This document shows, piece by piece, positions 7,868 to 14,844 of a DNA stretch of 36,860 nucleotides. Both the position numbers and the translations under genes were made by a program. The stretch spans positions 1-36,860 of the forward strand of contig JAJYXW010000164.1 in the NCBI GenBank assembly GCA_021801525.1, read 5' to 3'. The notes below the pieces were generated by a model that was not told the DNA's origin, searched no databases, and saw nothing but the letters and a program-made list of their open reading frames with translations. The stretch is from Actinomycetes bacterium. Lineage in GTDB: Bacteria; Actinomycetota; Acidimicrobiia; Acidimicrobiales; JAJYXR01. The stretch's first letter is position 1, and every line of letters begins with the position of its first letter.

Positions 7868-7882
7868 TAGGGCACTGCCCTA
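7868..7882. repeat. 15-bp perfect palindrome TAGGGCA-C-TGCCCTA
   Basis: Seven-base arms surround a single central base. The TAGGGC word recurs in both 18-bp repeats that follow, making this a likely protein-binding cluster upstream of the DUF5131 operon. Confidence 0.65.
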
Positions 7883-7889
7883 CGCTGCG

Positions 7890-7907
7890 GTAGGGCTGCG
7901 TAGGGCA
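7890..7907. repeat. 18-bp direct repeat, copy 1
   Basis: GTAGGGCTGCGTAGGGCA is repeated exactly at 7978-7995, 88 bases further on. Each copy itself holds two TAGGGC words ten bases apart. Confidence 0.7.
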
Positions 7908-7977
7908 CGGAGACGCCTTCGAGACCGGCAAGCGCGAAACCCCAGCGTGCGGCCGATGCAGCGGCCAGACCTCGTGC

Positions 7978-7995
7978 GTAGGGCTGCGTAGGGCA
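7978..7995. repeat. 18-bp direct repeat, copy 2
   Basis: An exact second copy of GTAGGGCTGCGTAGGGCA. Read on the minus strand, 7995-7970 begins TGCCCTACGC and contains TACGCA, resembling 5405-5430 on the plus strand. Confidence 0.7.
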
Positions 7996-8006
7996 GGGTG
8001 ATCAGG

Positions 8007-8058
8007 GGTCGATAATCAGGTCGATAAACCCTGTGGACAACCCCGTGGAAATGCCACG
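8007..8058. promoter_or_regulatory. Origin-like cluster: paired GGTCGATAA, DnaA-box-like word, inverted repeat
   Basis: GGTCGATAA occurs at 8007-8015 and 8019-8027 (12-base period). TGTGGACAA at 8032-8040 is the complement of TTGTCCACA, the usual actinobacterial DnaA-box form. CGTGG-AAATG-CCACG at 8044-8058 is an inverted repeat. Together these resemble an iteron-type origin or an element's control region, but no replication gene is nearby. Confidence 0.4.
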
Positions 8059-8117
8059 AAACAGCACGAAAGCCCAGGACAGTCAGCCCGAAAGGCGCGA
8101 AGATTCAAAGCACAGGG

Positions 8118-8190
8118 TGGAGGTGAGCGGACTCGAACCGCCGACTTCTACGTTGCGAACGTAGCGCTCTACCGACTGAGCTACACCCCC
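8118..8190 (-). tRNA. tRNA-Ala (anticodon CGC)
   Basis: The minus strand folds as a 73-base tRNA. The acceptor stem is GGGGGTG with CACCTCC, which creates the G3-U70 wobble pair, the identity mark of alanine tRNAs, and a discriminator A. The D arm has AGCTCAGTCGGTAGAGC. The anticodon stem CTACG/CGTAG encloses TTCGCAA with anticodon CGC, reading GCG codons. The T arm contains GGTTCGAGTCC. CCA is not encoded; ACCC follows. It sits at the border between the accessory-looking left region and the core-looking right region. Confidence 0.95.
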
Positions 8191-8199
8191 TTGCAACCT

Positions 8200-8766
8200 C
8201 TACAAGATAGCGCTGGACGCTGACCTCCCGAGGCGCTCTTCGAAAGACGCCAGCAACGACCGCTGCACCACCGTGGCCGTGACGTCGGAGCGACTTCGCT
8301 CGAGGACCGCCCGCAGCGCATCGGTGCTTCGTCGCAGCCCGCCAGTCAGGGCGTCGGGGTACTCGACCGTGACGAGCAAGTCGTACACCTCCTCCATCGC
8401 CTCCAAGAGCCCCTCGGCACGAGTGACCTCCCCGGCGCGGAGCCGGTCCAGCAGGTGACGCCTCAGCTCAGATGCGGCTTCCGCCAGACCGTTCAGCCAG
8501 GCAGCGACGGATACGCCGAGATCCTGCGAAGCCGGAACGCGGCCACCACCTATCAGTGCAGATGTCAAGTGCGCCTCCGCGTACTCCTTCTCCGCATCGT
8601 GGAGGAACCCCGCGGCTGCCAAAGCACTATGCGGCGAGAGAACTTGCTGGGCCCGCCGGATGGCACGCTCCGCGTCGGCGAGCCGCTCTGCGGTGCTCTC
8701 GGGGTCGAGACGGTGCACCGACCTGATCGCGAGGCCGCAGGCGCGGATTGCTTCACGGCAACACAC
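8200..8766 (-). CDS. Translin-family protein (COG2178-like)
   Basis: A protein of at least 188 residues that matches the translin fold family, which binds or cleaves RNA and single-stranded DNA in eukaryotes and archaea. Visible marks are GFLHDAEKEYAEA (the helix carrying the conserved acidic residues), then VSVAAWLNGLAEAASELRRH, and EGLLEAMEEVYDLLVTVEYPDAL followed by GGLRRSTDALRAVLERSRSDVT. The last block is highly conserved. GTG 8766 is the first conventional start, but family-like helix continues upstream in frame (REELRQAHAAREEALVCCRE), with no ATG, GTG or TTG before the frame meets the end of the sepX-like gene. A CTG overlapping that gene's TGA at 8881-8883 is the only candidate I see, so the real protein may be about 39 residues longer. 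Function in bacteria is unknown. Confidence 0.75.
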   Translation of the reverse strand: MCCREAIRACGLAIRSVHRLDPESTAERLADAERAIRRAQQVLSPHSALAAAGFLHDAEKEYAEAHLTSALIGGGRVPASQDLGVSVAAWLNGLAEAASELRRHLLDRLRAGEVTRAEGLLEAMEEVYDLLVTVEYPDALTGGLRRSTDALRAVLERSRSDVTATVVQRSLLASFEERLGRSASSAIL

Positions 8767-8879
8767 AAGGGCCTCCTCGCGAGCTGCGTGTGCCTGCCGG
8801 AGCTCCTCGCGCGCGATCTCGCCCAGAACACCAAGCTCCGCACCGCGATCCGGCCGAGCTTCGCCTTCTTCGCTCGCGC

Positions 8880-9590
8880 TCAGCGCGCAGCCACCCGCCT
8901 GAACCGCTCCTCGGCCTCGTAACCGGGTGCGGCGGGGAAATAATGCAGCTTCGACCGGCGCTCATCAGCAAGAACGCGAAGGTACACGAGCAACGCGATA
9001 TACCCCGCGAGCGCGAGCGCCGAGACGACAGTGACCACCAGGAGTAGATGGAGCGCCGGTACAAGCCCGAGCAAACCGCTCCCCGCCAGCACCGCAACTA
9101 TGGTCAGCAGCACGTTACGCCTGCGCCGGCACGCCTCTGCGAGGAAATACGGGTCCCGCCTCCTGCCATCCGGAGCAGCTCGCGTGCCTCCGAGCGACCT
9201 CCCGAGCTCACCGGCTCGTGCCAGAGTCGCGCCCGGTGTGCGATCCGCTCCCTCGTGCGATCCCAACATCCGCAAGCCGGCGGGCTGGCCTGGGCTCACA
9301 TAAGAGGGGCCCTCCTCGGGTGCCGGGACCGCCAACCCTTCCCCGTCGACGGTCCCTCCGGAACCGAAAGTCACGTACCCTCCCCCGAAGGGTAGGGAGG
9401 TCGGGCGGGGCGAACGTAAGCGGTGAGCAGGCGCCACGATCGAAGGACCTGTCCGTTGGAGGACGCGCAACTGCCGATGAAAAGCCCCTATGGAGTCGCC
9501 GTTGTGCCGCTCTGCCCTGCGGCGCAGGATCCCTGGTCCCAGTACCGCTGCCCACACCAGTGCGAGAATAAGGAGAACCACGATCGTCAA
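8880..9590 (-). CDS. SepX/GlpR-like divisome membrane protein
   Basis: A 236-residue membrane protein with the actinobacterial SepX/GlpR layout. It has an N-terminal helix (IVVLLILALVWAAVLGPG) followed at once by RRR, a short DSIGAFHRQLRVLQ block, a long glycine/proline-rich linker, and a second basic patch (RRRDPYFLAEACRRRR). Two closely spaced helices follow (LLTIVAVLAGSGLLGLVPAL and LLLVVTVVSALALAGYIALL), then a charged tail. In Streptomyces and Corynebacterium such proteins join the FtsZ divisome; a role in septation here is by family resemblance only. TTG 9590 has AGGGG four bases upstream, a good ribosome site; GTG 9581 is the alternative. Its stop lies against the translin-family gene, so the two are likely co-transcribed. 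Confidence 0.6.
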   Translation of the reverse strand: MTIVVLLILALVWAAVLGPGILRRRAERHNGDSIGAFHRQLRVLQRTGPSIVAPAHRLRSPRPTSLPFGGGYVTFGSGGTVDGEGLAVPAPEEGPSYVSPGQPAGLRMLGSHEGADRTPGATLARAGELGRSLGGTRAAPDGRRRDPYFLAEACRRRRNVLLTIVAVLAGSGLLGLVPALHLLLVVTVVSALALAGYIALLVYLRVLADERRSKLHYFPAAPGYEAEERFRRVAAR

Positions 9591-9812
9591 TACCCCTCGA
9601 CCTGCCTTCCAGTGTCATGGACCCTACCGGAGAGCCCGTCACGAATGGTGGATGGTCGGGAACCGTCCGCGCTCCCGCTGTTCCCTGGGTAACCTGCGTT
9701 GTCTAGCGAACATGCAAGTTCCGCGCAAACGCTTCAGATATCCCAGGTGAGAGAGGGCGAACGAACAGAGATTCGTGGAGGCCTTCTCGCTCCGATCGGA
9801 CTAGCGATCGGA

Positions 9813-10592
9813 CTAGCGTGCCCGGGCGGTCGCTTGCCAGCGCGAACTCGAGCGCGTGATCGCGATATCCATATGGAAGCACTGCGACACCGTCTCGCTG
9901 CTCAGCGCCTCCTCGATGGGACCAGCCGAGACGATAACCCCACCGGAGAGCAACGCAGCATGGGTAGTCCCTGGCGGTATCTCCTCGACGTGGTGGGTAA
10001 CAAGCACCAGAGCAGGCACAGCGGGGTCCTCTGCCAAAGCTGCCAAGCGCTCGACGACCCTCTCTCGCGCGCCCAGATCGAGGCCTGCAGCGGGCTCGTC
10101 CAGGAGGATCAGCTCTGGGTCGCCCATCAGGGCTCGAGCCAGCAGCACCTGCTGGCGCTCCCCCTCGGAGAGCACCCCCACCTCTCGGTACGCCCGCTCC
10201 GCCATTCCAGCTTGGGCAAGCAATCTCTCCGCCTTTGCATGATCGCCCACAGGGTATTCATGCCACCAGACCTCGAGAGCGGCATCCAGGCCGCTCAGCA
10301 CCGCGTCGTGTGCGCTTATCGCAGGGCGCAGCTCGCGCAGCGTCGATTGGCTCACGAAGGCAACCCGCCTACGGAGAAGCCTCGCGTCGGTTGCTCCAAA
10401 GCGCTCTCCGAGCACCTCCACCGAGCCGCTAGTCGGCAGTAGGCGCATGCCCGCCACCTTTAGCAACGTCGTCTTGCCCGACCCGTTGGGACCTACGAGC
10501 ACCCAGCGCTCACCGGCCCGGACGACCCAGTCGATCCCCCGGCTGCCTCCGAGGATGCTCACCCCGTCGCGCACGACTCTCAGGGCGCTCAT
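9813..10592 (-). CDS. ABC transporter ATP-binding protein (YlmA/ModF-like)
   Basis: A 259-residue ABC ATPase. Walker A is GPNGSGKTT, the Q-loop is VAFVSQS, the signature is LSEGERQQVLLARAL (a changed LSGGQ), Walker B is LILLDEPAAGLD, and the switch His is in LVTHHVEEIP. The SEGE signature and the VEEIPPG block place it near COG1119 (YlmA/ModF type), ATPases usually found without an adjacent permease. That is true here: no membrane subunit lies next to it. ATG 10592 is taken because MSALRVVRDGVSIL opens the domain; the frame extends 20 residues upstream without conservation. Role is uncertain: transport with an unlinked permease, or a soluble ATPase function. GATCGGACTAGC is tandemly doubled at its 3' end (around 9794-9817). 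Confidence 0.85.
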   Translation of the reverse strand: MSALRVVRDGVSILGGSRGIDWVVRAGERWVLVGPNGSGKTTLLKVAGMRLLPTSGSVEVLGERFGATDARLLRRRVAFVSQSTLRELRPAISAHDAVLSGLDAALEVWWHEYPVGDHAKAERLLAQAGMAERAYREVGVLSEGERQQVLLARALMGDPELILLDEPAAGLDLGARERVVERLAALAEDPAVPALVLVTHHVEEIPPGTTHAALLSGGVIVSAGPIEEALSSETVSQCFHMDIAITRSSSRWQATARAR

Positions 10593-10751
10593 CCGCACCA
10601 CCTGCGCGACAGGCTGGCAGCGCGACGAGCTCGAGCGCTCGGCAGGTTCCACACGGCCATTCTCGCGAGCCTGGGCGAATTGCCGCCATAGCCGAGCGCT
10701 AGTCCGAGGACTACGAGCTCCTCGGGCGTACAGTACTCAGGCGTGCTGGAA

Positions 10752-11414
10752 TCAGGTGTGCAGGCCGCACTCGGTCTTGGCGCTACCGGCCCAGCGCCCC
10801 GACCGAGGATCCCCGCCCGCTGCGACCGGAAGGGTAACTGGCGCGCACCCGACGGATGGATACCCCTTCGCGACAAGGGGGTGCTCGGGGAGATCGTGAT
10901 CCCTCGCGTAGGCCTCCAAGTCCGCATCGGTCCAGGTGGCAAGCGGGTTCACCTTTACCAGAGAGCGCTGGGAGTCCCACGACACGATTGGGGCGTTCTT
11001 CCGAGTTGGCGCGTCGCAACGCTTCAAGCCGGTCATCCAGGCCCGCTTGCCGGCCAGGGCCGCTCCGAGAGGCGCAACCTTGCGCAACTCACAGCAGCGA
11101 TCCGTCCCGCATGGCCAGGGAATCGCCTCCGGCCCCGGGGCCACCACGCGCAGGTTCAGGTCGTACCTACGGCAAACCTCGTCCACGAACACGAGCGTCT
11201 CCGGAAAGTGGAACCCGGTGTCGAGAAACACCACCTCTATCGCTGGAGCCACCTGGGTTGCCAGGTCGATGATCACGCAGTCCTGGAACGAGCATGCAAG
11301 CGACATCGACGCGCCGAATCGCTCGACTGCCCATGCGATCACCTTGCCTGCAGGGGCAGTCTCCAGCTCGGCCGAGATAGCCGGCAGGTCATCGGTCATG
11401 TCTTCGACGGTCAT
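10752..11414 (-). CDS. cysH: Adenylyl-sulfate (APS) reductase, CysH family, lacking one cluster cysteine
   Basis: A 220-residue CysH protein, which reduces activated sulfate to sulfite using thioredoxin. The PP-loop-like start SLACSFQD (38-45) binds the nucleotide, VVFLDTGFHFPET (61-73) follows, and TECGLHT at the end carries the catalytic Cys216. The pair C107-C108 (DRCCELRKV) marks the [4Fe-4S] APS-reductase type, as does the lack of any cysC (APS kinase) in this locus. The second half of the cluster motif should read GCxPC; here it is GCAPV (C190, V193), so one of four ligands is missing. Every other motif is intact. ATG 11414 has GAGAGCGAGAG upstream. It is divergent from cysD. Confidence 0.9.
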   Translation of the reverse strand: MTVEDMTDDLPAISAELETAPAGKVIAWAVERFGASMSLACSFQDCVIIDLATQVAPAIEVVFLDTGFHFPETLVFVDEVCRRYDLNLRVVAPGPEAIPWPCGTDRCCELRKVAPLGAALAGKRAWMTGLKRCDAPTRKNAPIVSWDSQRSLVKVNPLATWTDADLEAYARDHDLPEHPLVAKGYPSVGCAPVTLPVAAGGDPRSGRWAGSAKTECGLHT

Positions 11415-11452
11415 CTCTCGCTCTCTTTCGGGCTAGGCGCTGGCTAGGTGCC

Positions 11453-11536
11453 GGCTCCGTACAGCTGGGTGTCGGCTCCGTACGGCTGGGTGTCGGCTCC
11501 GTACGGCTGGGTGCCGGCTCCGTACGGCTGGGTGTC
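11453..11536. repeat. 21-bp tandem array, four copies
   Basis: Four head-to-tail copies of a 21-base unit beginning GGCTCCGTACGGCTGGGTG, at 11453, 11474, 11495 and 11516, with one or two changes. Three diverging 10-base units (GGCTCGCTCC type) follow to 11566. The array lies in the cysH 5' leader, 38 bases from its start codon. It has no unique spacers, so it is not a CRISPR array. Confidence 0.9.
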
Positions 11537-11582
11537 GGCTCGCTCCGGCTCGCTCCGGCTTGCGCTGCCAGGTTGGAGCGAT

Positions 11583-11610
11583 ATATTACTAAGTCGATCA
11601 ACTTTTACAA
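11583..11610 (-). promoter_or_regulatory. Candidate cysH promoter with embedded operator
   Basis: On the minus strand TTGTAA (11610-11605) and TAATAT (11588-11583) are separated by 16 bases in the only AT-rich stretch of the cysH-cysD gap. The spacer is almost entirely the near-palindrome AAGTCGATCAACTT (11591-11604). Such a site between -35 and -10 suits a repressor of the Rrf2/CymR kind that responds to sulfur or Fe-S status, and could affect both divergent genes. The regulator type is speculation. Confidence 0.5.
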
Positions 11611-11706
11611 GTTTTAGCGGGAACCGGGTTGCGCATCCGGACCCTGGCGACCTGACACGACCCGCTCGGATCGCCAGGGTCCAGAGCGCACCAGTGAGGA
11701 GGAGCA

Positions 11707-12654
11707 GTGGCCGCCTACACGGTCGAAGACAAGACGAGGCTCGACAACGAACGCACTCACGCACCCGGCCATCTCGACCTGCTGGAGGCCCATGCAGTGT
11801 TCGTGCTTCGCGAGGTCGCCGCAGAGTGCGAGAGGCCTGTCTTGCTCTTCAGCGGCGGCAAGGACTCCGCAGTGCTGCTGCGGCTGGCCGAGAAGGCTTT
11901 CCGCCCGGGCAGGCTGCCCTTCCCGATCCTCCATGTCGACACGGGCCACAACTTCCCCGAGGTGCTCGATTTCCGCGACAGGAGGGTCGCTGAGCTCGGT
12001 GAGGACCTGGTCGTCGCCCATGTGCAGAGCTCCATCGACCAAGGCCGCGTCACGGACCCCGGACCTGGCGCGTCGCGCAACCGGATCCAGAGCGTCACCC
12101 TCCTCGATGCCATCGAGGCCCACGGCTTCGATGCGTGCATTGGTGGCGCACGGCGCGACGAGGACAAGGCCAGAGCCAAGGAACGCGTGCTCTCGTTCCG
12201 CAACGCCTTCGGCCAATGGGATCCCCGCAACCAGCGCCCGGAGCTGTGGTACCTCTACCAGGGGCGCGTGAGAGCGGGCGAGCATCTCCGCGCCTTCCCC
12301 CTCTCGGACTGGACCGAGCTCGACGTGTGGGGCTACGTCAAGCGCGAGCAGATAGACCTTCCGTCGATCTACTTCTCGCATCGTCGACCGATCATCGAGC
12401 GCTCCGGGATGCTCCTGGCAGCAAGCGAATGGACCAGCCCGCTCGAGGGCGAGCGGGTAGAGGAGGCCGACGTTCGCTTCAGAACCGTCGGGGATGCAAC
12501 CTGCACGGGGGCCGTACGATCTTTAGCGCGCGACGTCGACGAGGTCATTGCTGAGGTTGCCGCCTCACGCGTGAGCGAGCGGGGCGCCACCCGGGCCGAC
12601 GATCGGTTCTCCGAGAGCTCGATGGAAGACCGCAAGCGCGAAGGCTACTTCTGA
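11707..12654 (+). CDS. cysD: Sulfate adenylyltransferase small subunit
   Basis: A 315-residue CysD, the PP-loop subunit that forms APS from sulfate and ATP, driven by GTP hydrolysis in CysN. The PP-loop is LFSGGKDSAVLLRLA (SGGKDS at 49-54), followed by PILHVDTGHNFPEVLDFRD, GGARRDEDKARAKER and the family's C-terminal MEDRKREGYF. GTG 11707 has AGGAGGAGC just upstream. The stop is 79 bp before cysN; that gap is filled by a 15-bp tandem array. With cysN and sirC it forms the sulfate-activation operon, divergent from cysH. Confidence 0.95.
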   Translation: MAAYTVEDKTRLDNERTHAPGHLDLLEAHAVFVLREVAAECERPVLLFSGGKDSAVLLRLAEKAFRPGRLPFPILHVDTGHNFPEVLDFRDRRVAELGEDLVVAHVQSSIDQGRVTDPGPGASRNRIQSVTLLDAIEAHGFDACIGGARRDEDKARAKERVLSFRNAFGQWDPRNQRPELWYLYQGRVRAGEHLRAFPLSDWTELDVWGYVKREQIDLPSIYFSHRRPIIERSGMLLAASEWTSPLEGERVEEADVRFRTVGDATCTGAVRSLARDVDEVIAEVAASRVSERGATRADDRFSESSMEDRKREGYF

Positions 12655-12659
12655 TGGCC

Positions 12660-12719
12660 CAGCACATAGCTGCCCAGCACATAGCTGCCCAGCACATAGC
12701 TGTCCAGCACATTGCGGAC
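12660..12719. repeat. 15-bp tandem array between cysD and cysN
   Basis: CAGCACATAGCTGCC at 12660 and 12675, CAGCACATAGCTGTC at 12690 and a decayed fourth copy at 12705. It ends 14 bases before the cysN start. The frame of CysN is open through the whole array, but no start codon lies upstream of it in that frame. Confidence 0.9.
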
Positions 12720-12733
12720 TACAGGGCCGAGCC

Positions 12734-14044
12734 GTGACGGCGTACGCGATCCCGGTAGTCGAGCCGAGCGCGACCGAGGGCGGCATCCTGCGGATTGCCA
12801 CGATCGGGTCGGTCGACGATGGCAAGTCGACTCTCATCGGCCGGTTGCTGCACGACAGCCGCCAGCTCCTCGACGACCAGGTGAGCGCTTTGGCGACGGC
12901 AAGCCGCAGGCGAGGTGCCGCGGCGCTCGACCTGTCGTTCGCGACCGACGGCCTGAGAGACGAGCGCGACCAGGGCATCACCATTGACGTGGCGTACCGT
13001 TACGCTTCCACGCCGAGGCGCAAGCTGGTGATCGCGGATTGCCCGGGACATGTGCAGTACACCCGGAACATGGCCACAGGCGCGTCCAGCGCCGATCTTG
13101 CGGTTTCGGTCGTGGACGTGACGGCCGGGCTGCGAGACCAGACGCGAAGGCACTGCTGCGTCGCGGCCCTCCTCGGAGTGCGCTCGATGATCGTCGCCGC
13201 GAACAAGATGGACCTGGTCGGCTGGGACCGTGATGCCTACGAGGCAGTCGCTGCCGAAATGCGGGCCCTGGCCGCGAGGACGGGCATGGACGCGGTGATG
13301 GTCATACCGGTCTCCGCTCTGAACGGGGACAACGTGGTCGAGCGCTCGGAGTCTTCGCCGTGGTACGAGGGCCCGACCTTGTTCGAAGCCATTGACGCTG
13401 CGCCGGCTGTCGCTTGGGCCAATGGCGGAAGCGAGGGGTCTCGCCTCCCGGTCCAGTGGGTACTGCGCGGGCCTGGCAAGGGGCGCGCGTATGCCGGCAT
13501 GGTCTCGGGCGGAACAATCGGCTCTGGCGACGAGGTAGTGATCCTGCCATCGGGCCTGCGCTCTACCGTCTCTTCCGTCAGTACCCACGACGGCCCCCTT
13601 GGCCGCGCCCACCCGCCCCTGTCGGTGAGTGTCACCCTTGCCGACGACGTCGATGCCGGGCGGGGAGACATGATCGCGTCGTCTGCGAGCCCCCCGGAGG
13701 TACTCGGCACCCTGGACGCGACCATATGCTGGTTCTCCGCTGAACCGATCAGGCCGGGAAACCGCTACCGGGTCAAGCACACGACGAGGGTGCTCCCTGC
13801 CCGCGTGGAAGGGCTGGAGGGAAGGATGGACCTCGAGAGCCTGCAGCTCTCGGCTGCTGCCGAGCTCCGCGAGAACGACATCGGAAGGGCACGCCTTGTC
13901 CTGGGCGGCCAGATCGCTGCCGACGCCTACCGCTCCAACCGGCTGACGGGAAGCTTCGTTCTGGTGGACGAGGTGACGAACGCGACGCTGGGAGCCGGCC
14001 TCGTGGAGCTCGACGGGCGGACAGTGGATCGCTCCGGACTGTGA
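12734..14044 (+). CDS. cysN: Sulfate adenylyltransferase GTPase subunit
   Basis: A 436-residue CysN, the EF-Tu-like GTPase that powers APS synthesis by CysD. The G motifs are clear: GSVDDGKST (25-33), DERDQGITID (76-85), DCPGH (102-106), NKMD (157-160) and PVSALNGDNV. Domains 2 and 3 follow (LPVQWVLRGPGKGRAYAGMV; then GNRYRVKHTTRVLPARV). The length fits CysN alone, with no CysC (APS kinase) fusion, so the pathway stops at APS and needs an APS reductase. GTG 12734 is the start matching the family N-terminus; no strong Shine-Dalgarno site is visible. Its stop overlaps the start of the next gene (GTGA). Confidence 0.95.
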   Translation: MTAYAIPVVEPSATEGGILRIATIGSVDDGKSTLIGRLLHDSRQLLDDQVSALATASRRRGAAALDLSFATDGLRDERDQGITIDVAYRYASTPRRKLVIADCPGHVQYTRNMATGASSADLAVSVVDVTAGLRDQTRRHCCVAALLGVRSMIVAANKMDLVGWDRDAYEAVAAEMRALAARTGMDAVMVIPVSALNGDNVVERSESSPWYEGPTLFEAIDAAPAVAWANGGSEGSRLPVQWVLRGPGKGRAYAGMVSGGTIGSGDEVVILPSGLRSTVSSVSTHDGPLGRAHPPLSVSVTLADDVDAGRGDMIASSASPPEVLGTLDATICWFSAEPIRPGNRYRVKHTTRVLPARVEGLEGRMDLESLQLSAAAELRENDIGRARLVLGGQIAADAYRSNRLTGSFVLVDEVTNATLGAGLVELDGRTVDRSGL

Positions 14045-14778
14045 GGGATCGGGTGAACGCTCCCGCGACCGACGTCTCCGCCCCCCTCTTCCCCGTAGGA
14101 CTCGTCCTGAGAGGGAGGAAGTGCCTCGTCGTGGGCGGTGGAGAGGTGGCAGCCCGGAAGGCAGCGGCGCTCGCTGTGTGCGAAGCCACCATCACCGTTG
14201 TAGCGCCAGAGCACTGCTCCCAGGTGCTAGAGCTCGCCCGCAGGGTGCCACTCGAGCTCCAGCTCCGACCCTACCGCCGAGGCGAGGCAGCGCGTTACCG
14301 GCTCGTAGTGGCCGCTACCGGGGACGCTGGCGTGGACCAGGCTGTCTTCGACGACGCCGAAGCAGCCGGCGTATGGGTGAACTGCGCAGACAACCCGGCT
14401 CGCTGCAGCGTGATGCTGCCGGCCGTGCACCGGGACGGACCGATCACCGTCGCCGTCGCAACCGGCGGAGCAAGCCCTGCCATGTCCAGATGGCTCCGCG
14501 ACAAGATCGCCGCCTGCGTGCCGCGGGGAGCGGGCCAGCTCGCCTCGATGCTCTCCGACGCGCGTGCGAAGTTGATCGAGCAGGGAGGAAGCACCGAGAC
14601 CGTGGACTGGAGGGCACTCCTCGACGGCTCCTTGCCGGACATGGTCGCCAGCGGCCAGATCGAGGAAGCGCATCGAACAATCAGCGAGGTCTTGCAGGCA
14701 GCGCAGGCTGCGCAGGCAGCGCAGGCTGCGCAGGCAGCGCAGGCAGCCGGGCTCGAGGTTCCTCCCGCGGCCCTATGA
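14041..14778 (+). CDS. sirC: Precorrin-2 dehydrogenase / sirohydrochlorin ferrochelatase domain protein
   Basis: A 245-residue protein equal to the N-terminal half of CysG (SirC/Met8 type), which oxidises precorrin-2 and may insert iron to make siroheme for sulfite reductase. The NAD site is CLVVGGGEVAARKAAAL (GGGEVA 32-37), followed by YRLVVAATGDAGVDQAV, VWVNCADNPARCSVMLPAV and ITVAVATGGASPAMSRWLRDKI, all conserved. No methyltransferase half is present. GTG 14041 overlaps the cysN stop (GTGA), implying translational coupling and fitting a sulfate-assimilation role. The tail carries an odd run of alanine-alanine-glutamine repeats from a 9-bp tandem array. Confidence 0.88.
   Translation: MRDRVNAPATDVSAPLFPVGLVLRGRKCLVVGGGEVAARKAAALAVCEATITVVAPEHCSQVLELARRVPLELQLRPYRRGEAARYRLVVAATGDAGVDQAVFDDAEAAGVWVNCADNPARCSVMLPAVHRDGPITVAVATGGASPAMSRWLRDKIAACVPRGAGQLASMLSDARAKLIEQGGSTETVDWRALLDGSLPDMVASGQIEEAHRTISEVLQAAQAAQAAQAAQAAQAAGLEVPPAAL
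14701..14745. repeat. 9-bp tandem array in the sirC 3' end
   Basis: Five head-to-tail copies of GCGCAGGC followed by T or A, in frame, encoding repeated Ala-Gln-Ala near the C-terminus. The conserved domain ends well before it, so the array is probably harmless to function. Confidence 0.9.
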
Positions 14779-14814
14779 CCGCTCCACGGCAACGATCACG
14801 CGCGTAAAGTGGCG

Positions 14815-14838
14815 CCACCGTGATTGGTGGGGCATAAT
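14815..14838 (+). promoter_or_regulatory. Leaderless promoter and possible operator of the MarR gene
   Basis: CATAAT (14833-14838) is placed exactly 6 bases before GTG 14845, the geometry of a leaderless mRNA. An inverted repeat CCACC (14815-14819) and GGTGG (14826-14830) lies just upstream and could be a MarR autoregulatory site. No good -35 box is visible. Confidence 0.45.
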
Positions 14839-14844
14839 CGTAGG

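Larger units (their letters stand above)
7548..8117. other. Noncoding, repeat-rich region between DUF5131 and tRNA-Ala
   Basis: This 570-bp gap contains no frame that resembles a protein. It contains repeated TAGGGC words (7868-7995), two GGTCGATAA repeats, a DnaA-box-like word and an inverted repeat (8007-8058), described separately. The promoter of the DUF5131-tcmP operon must also lie in its left part. Confidence 0.5.

Noticed and set aside
11448..11566. Tandem array upstream of cysH considered as a CRISPR array
   Set aside because: The units follow each other directly with no unique spacers, and no cas genes are present.
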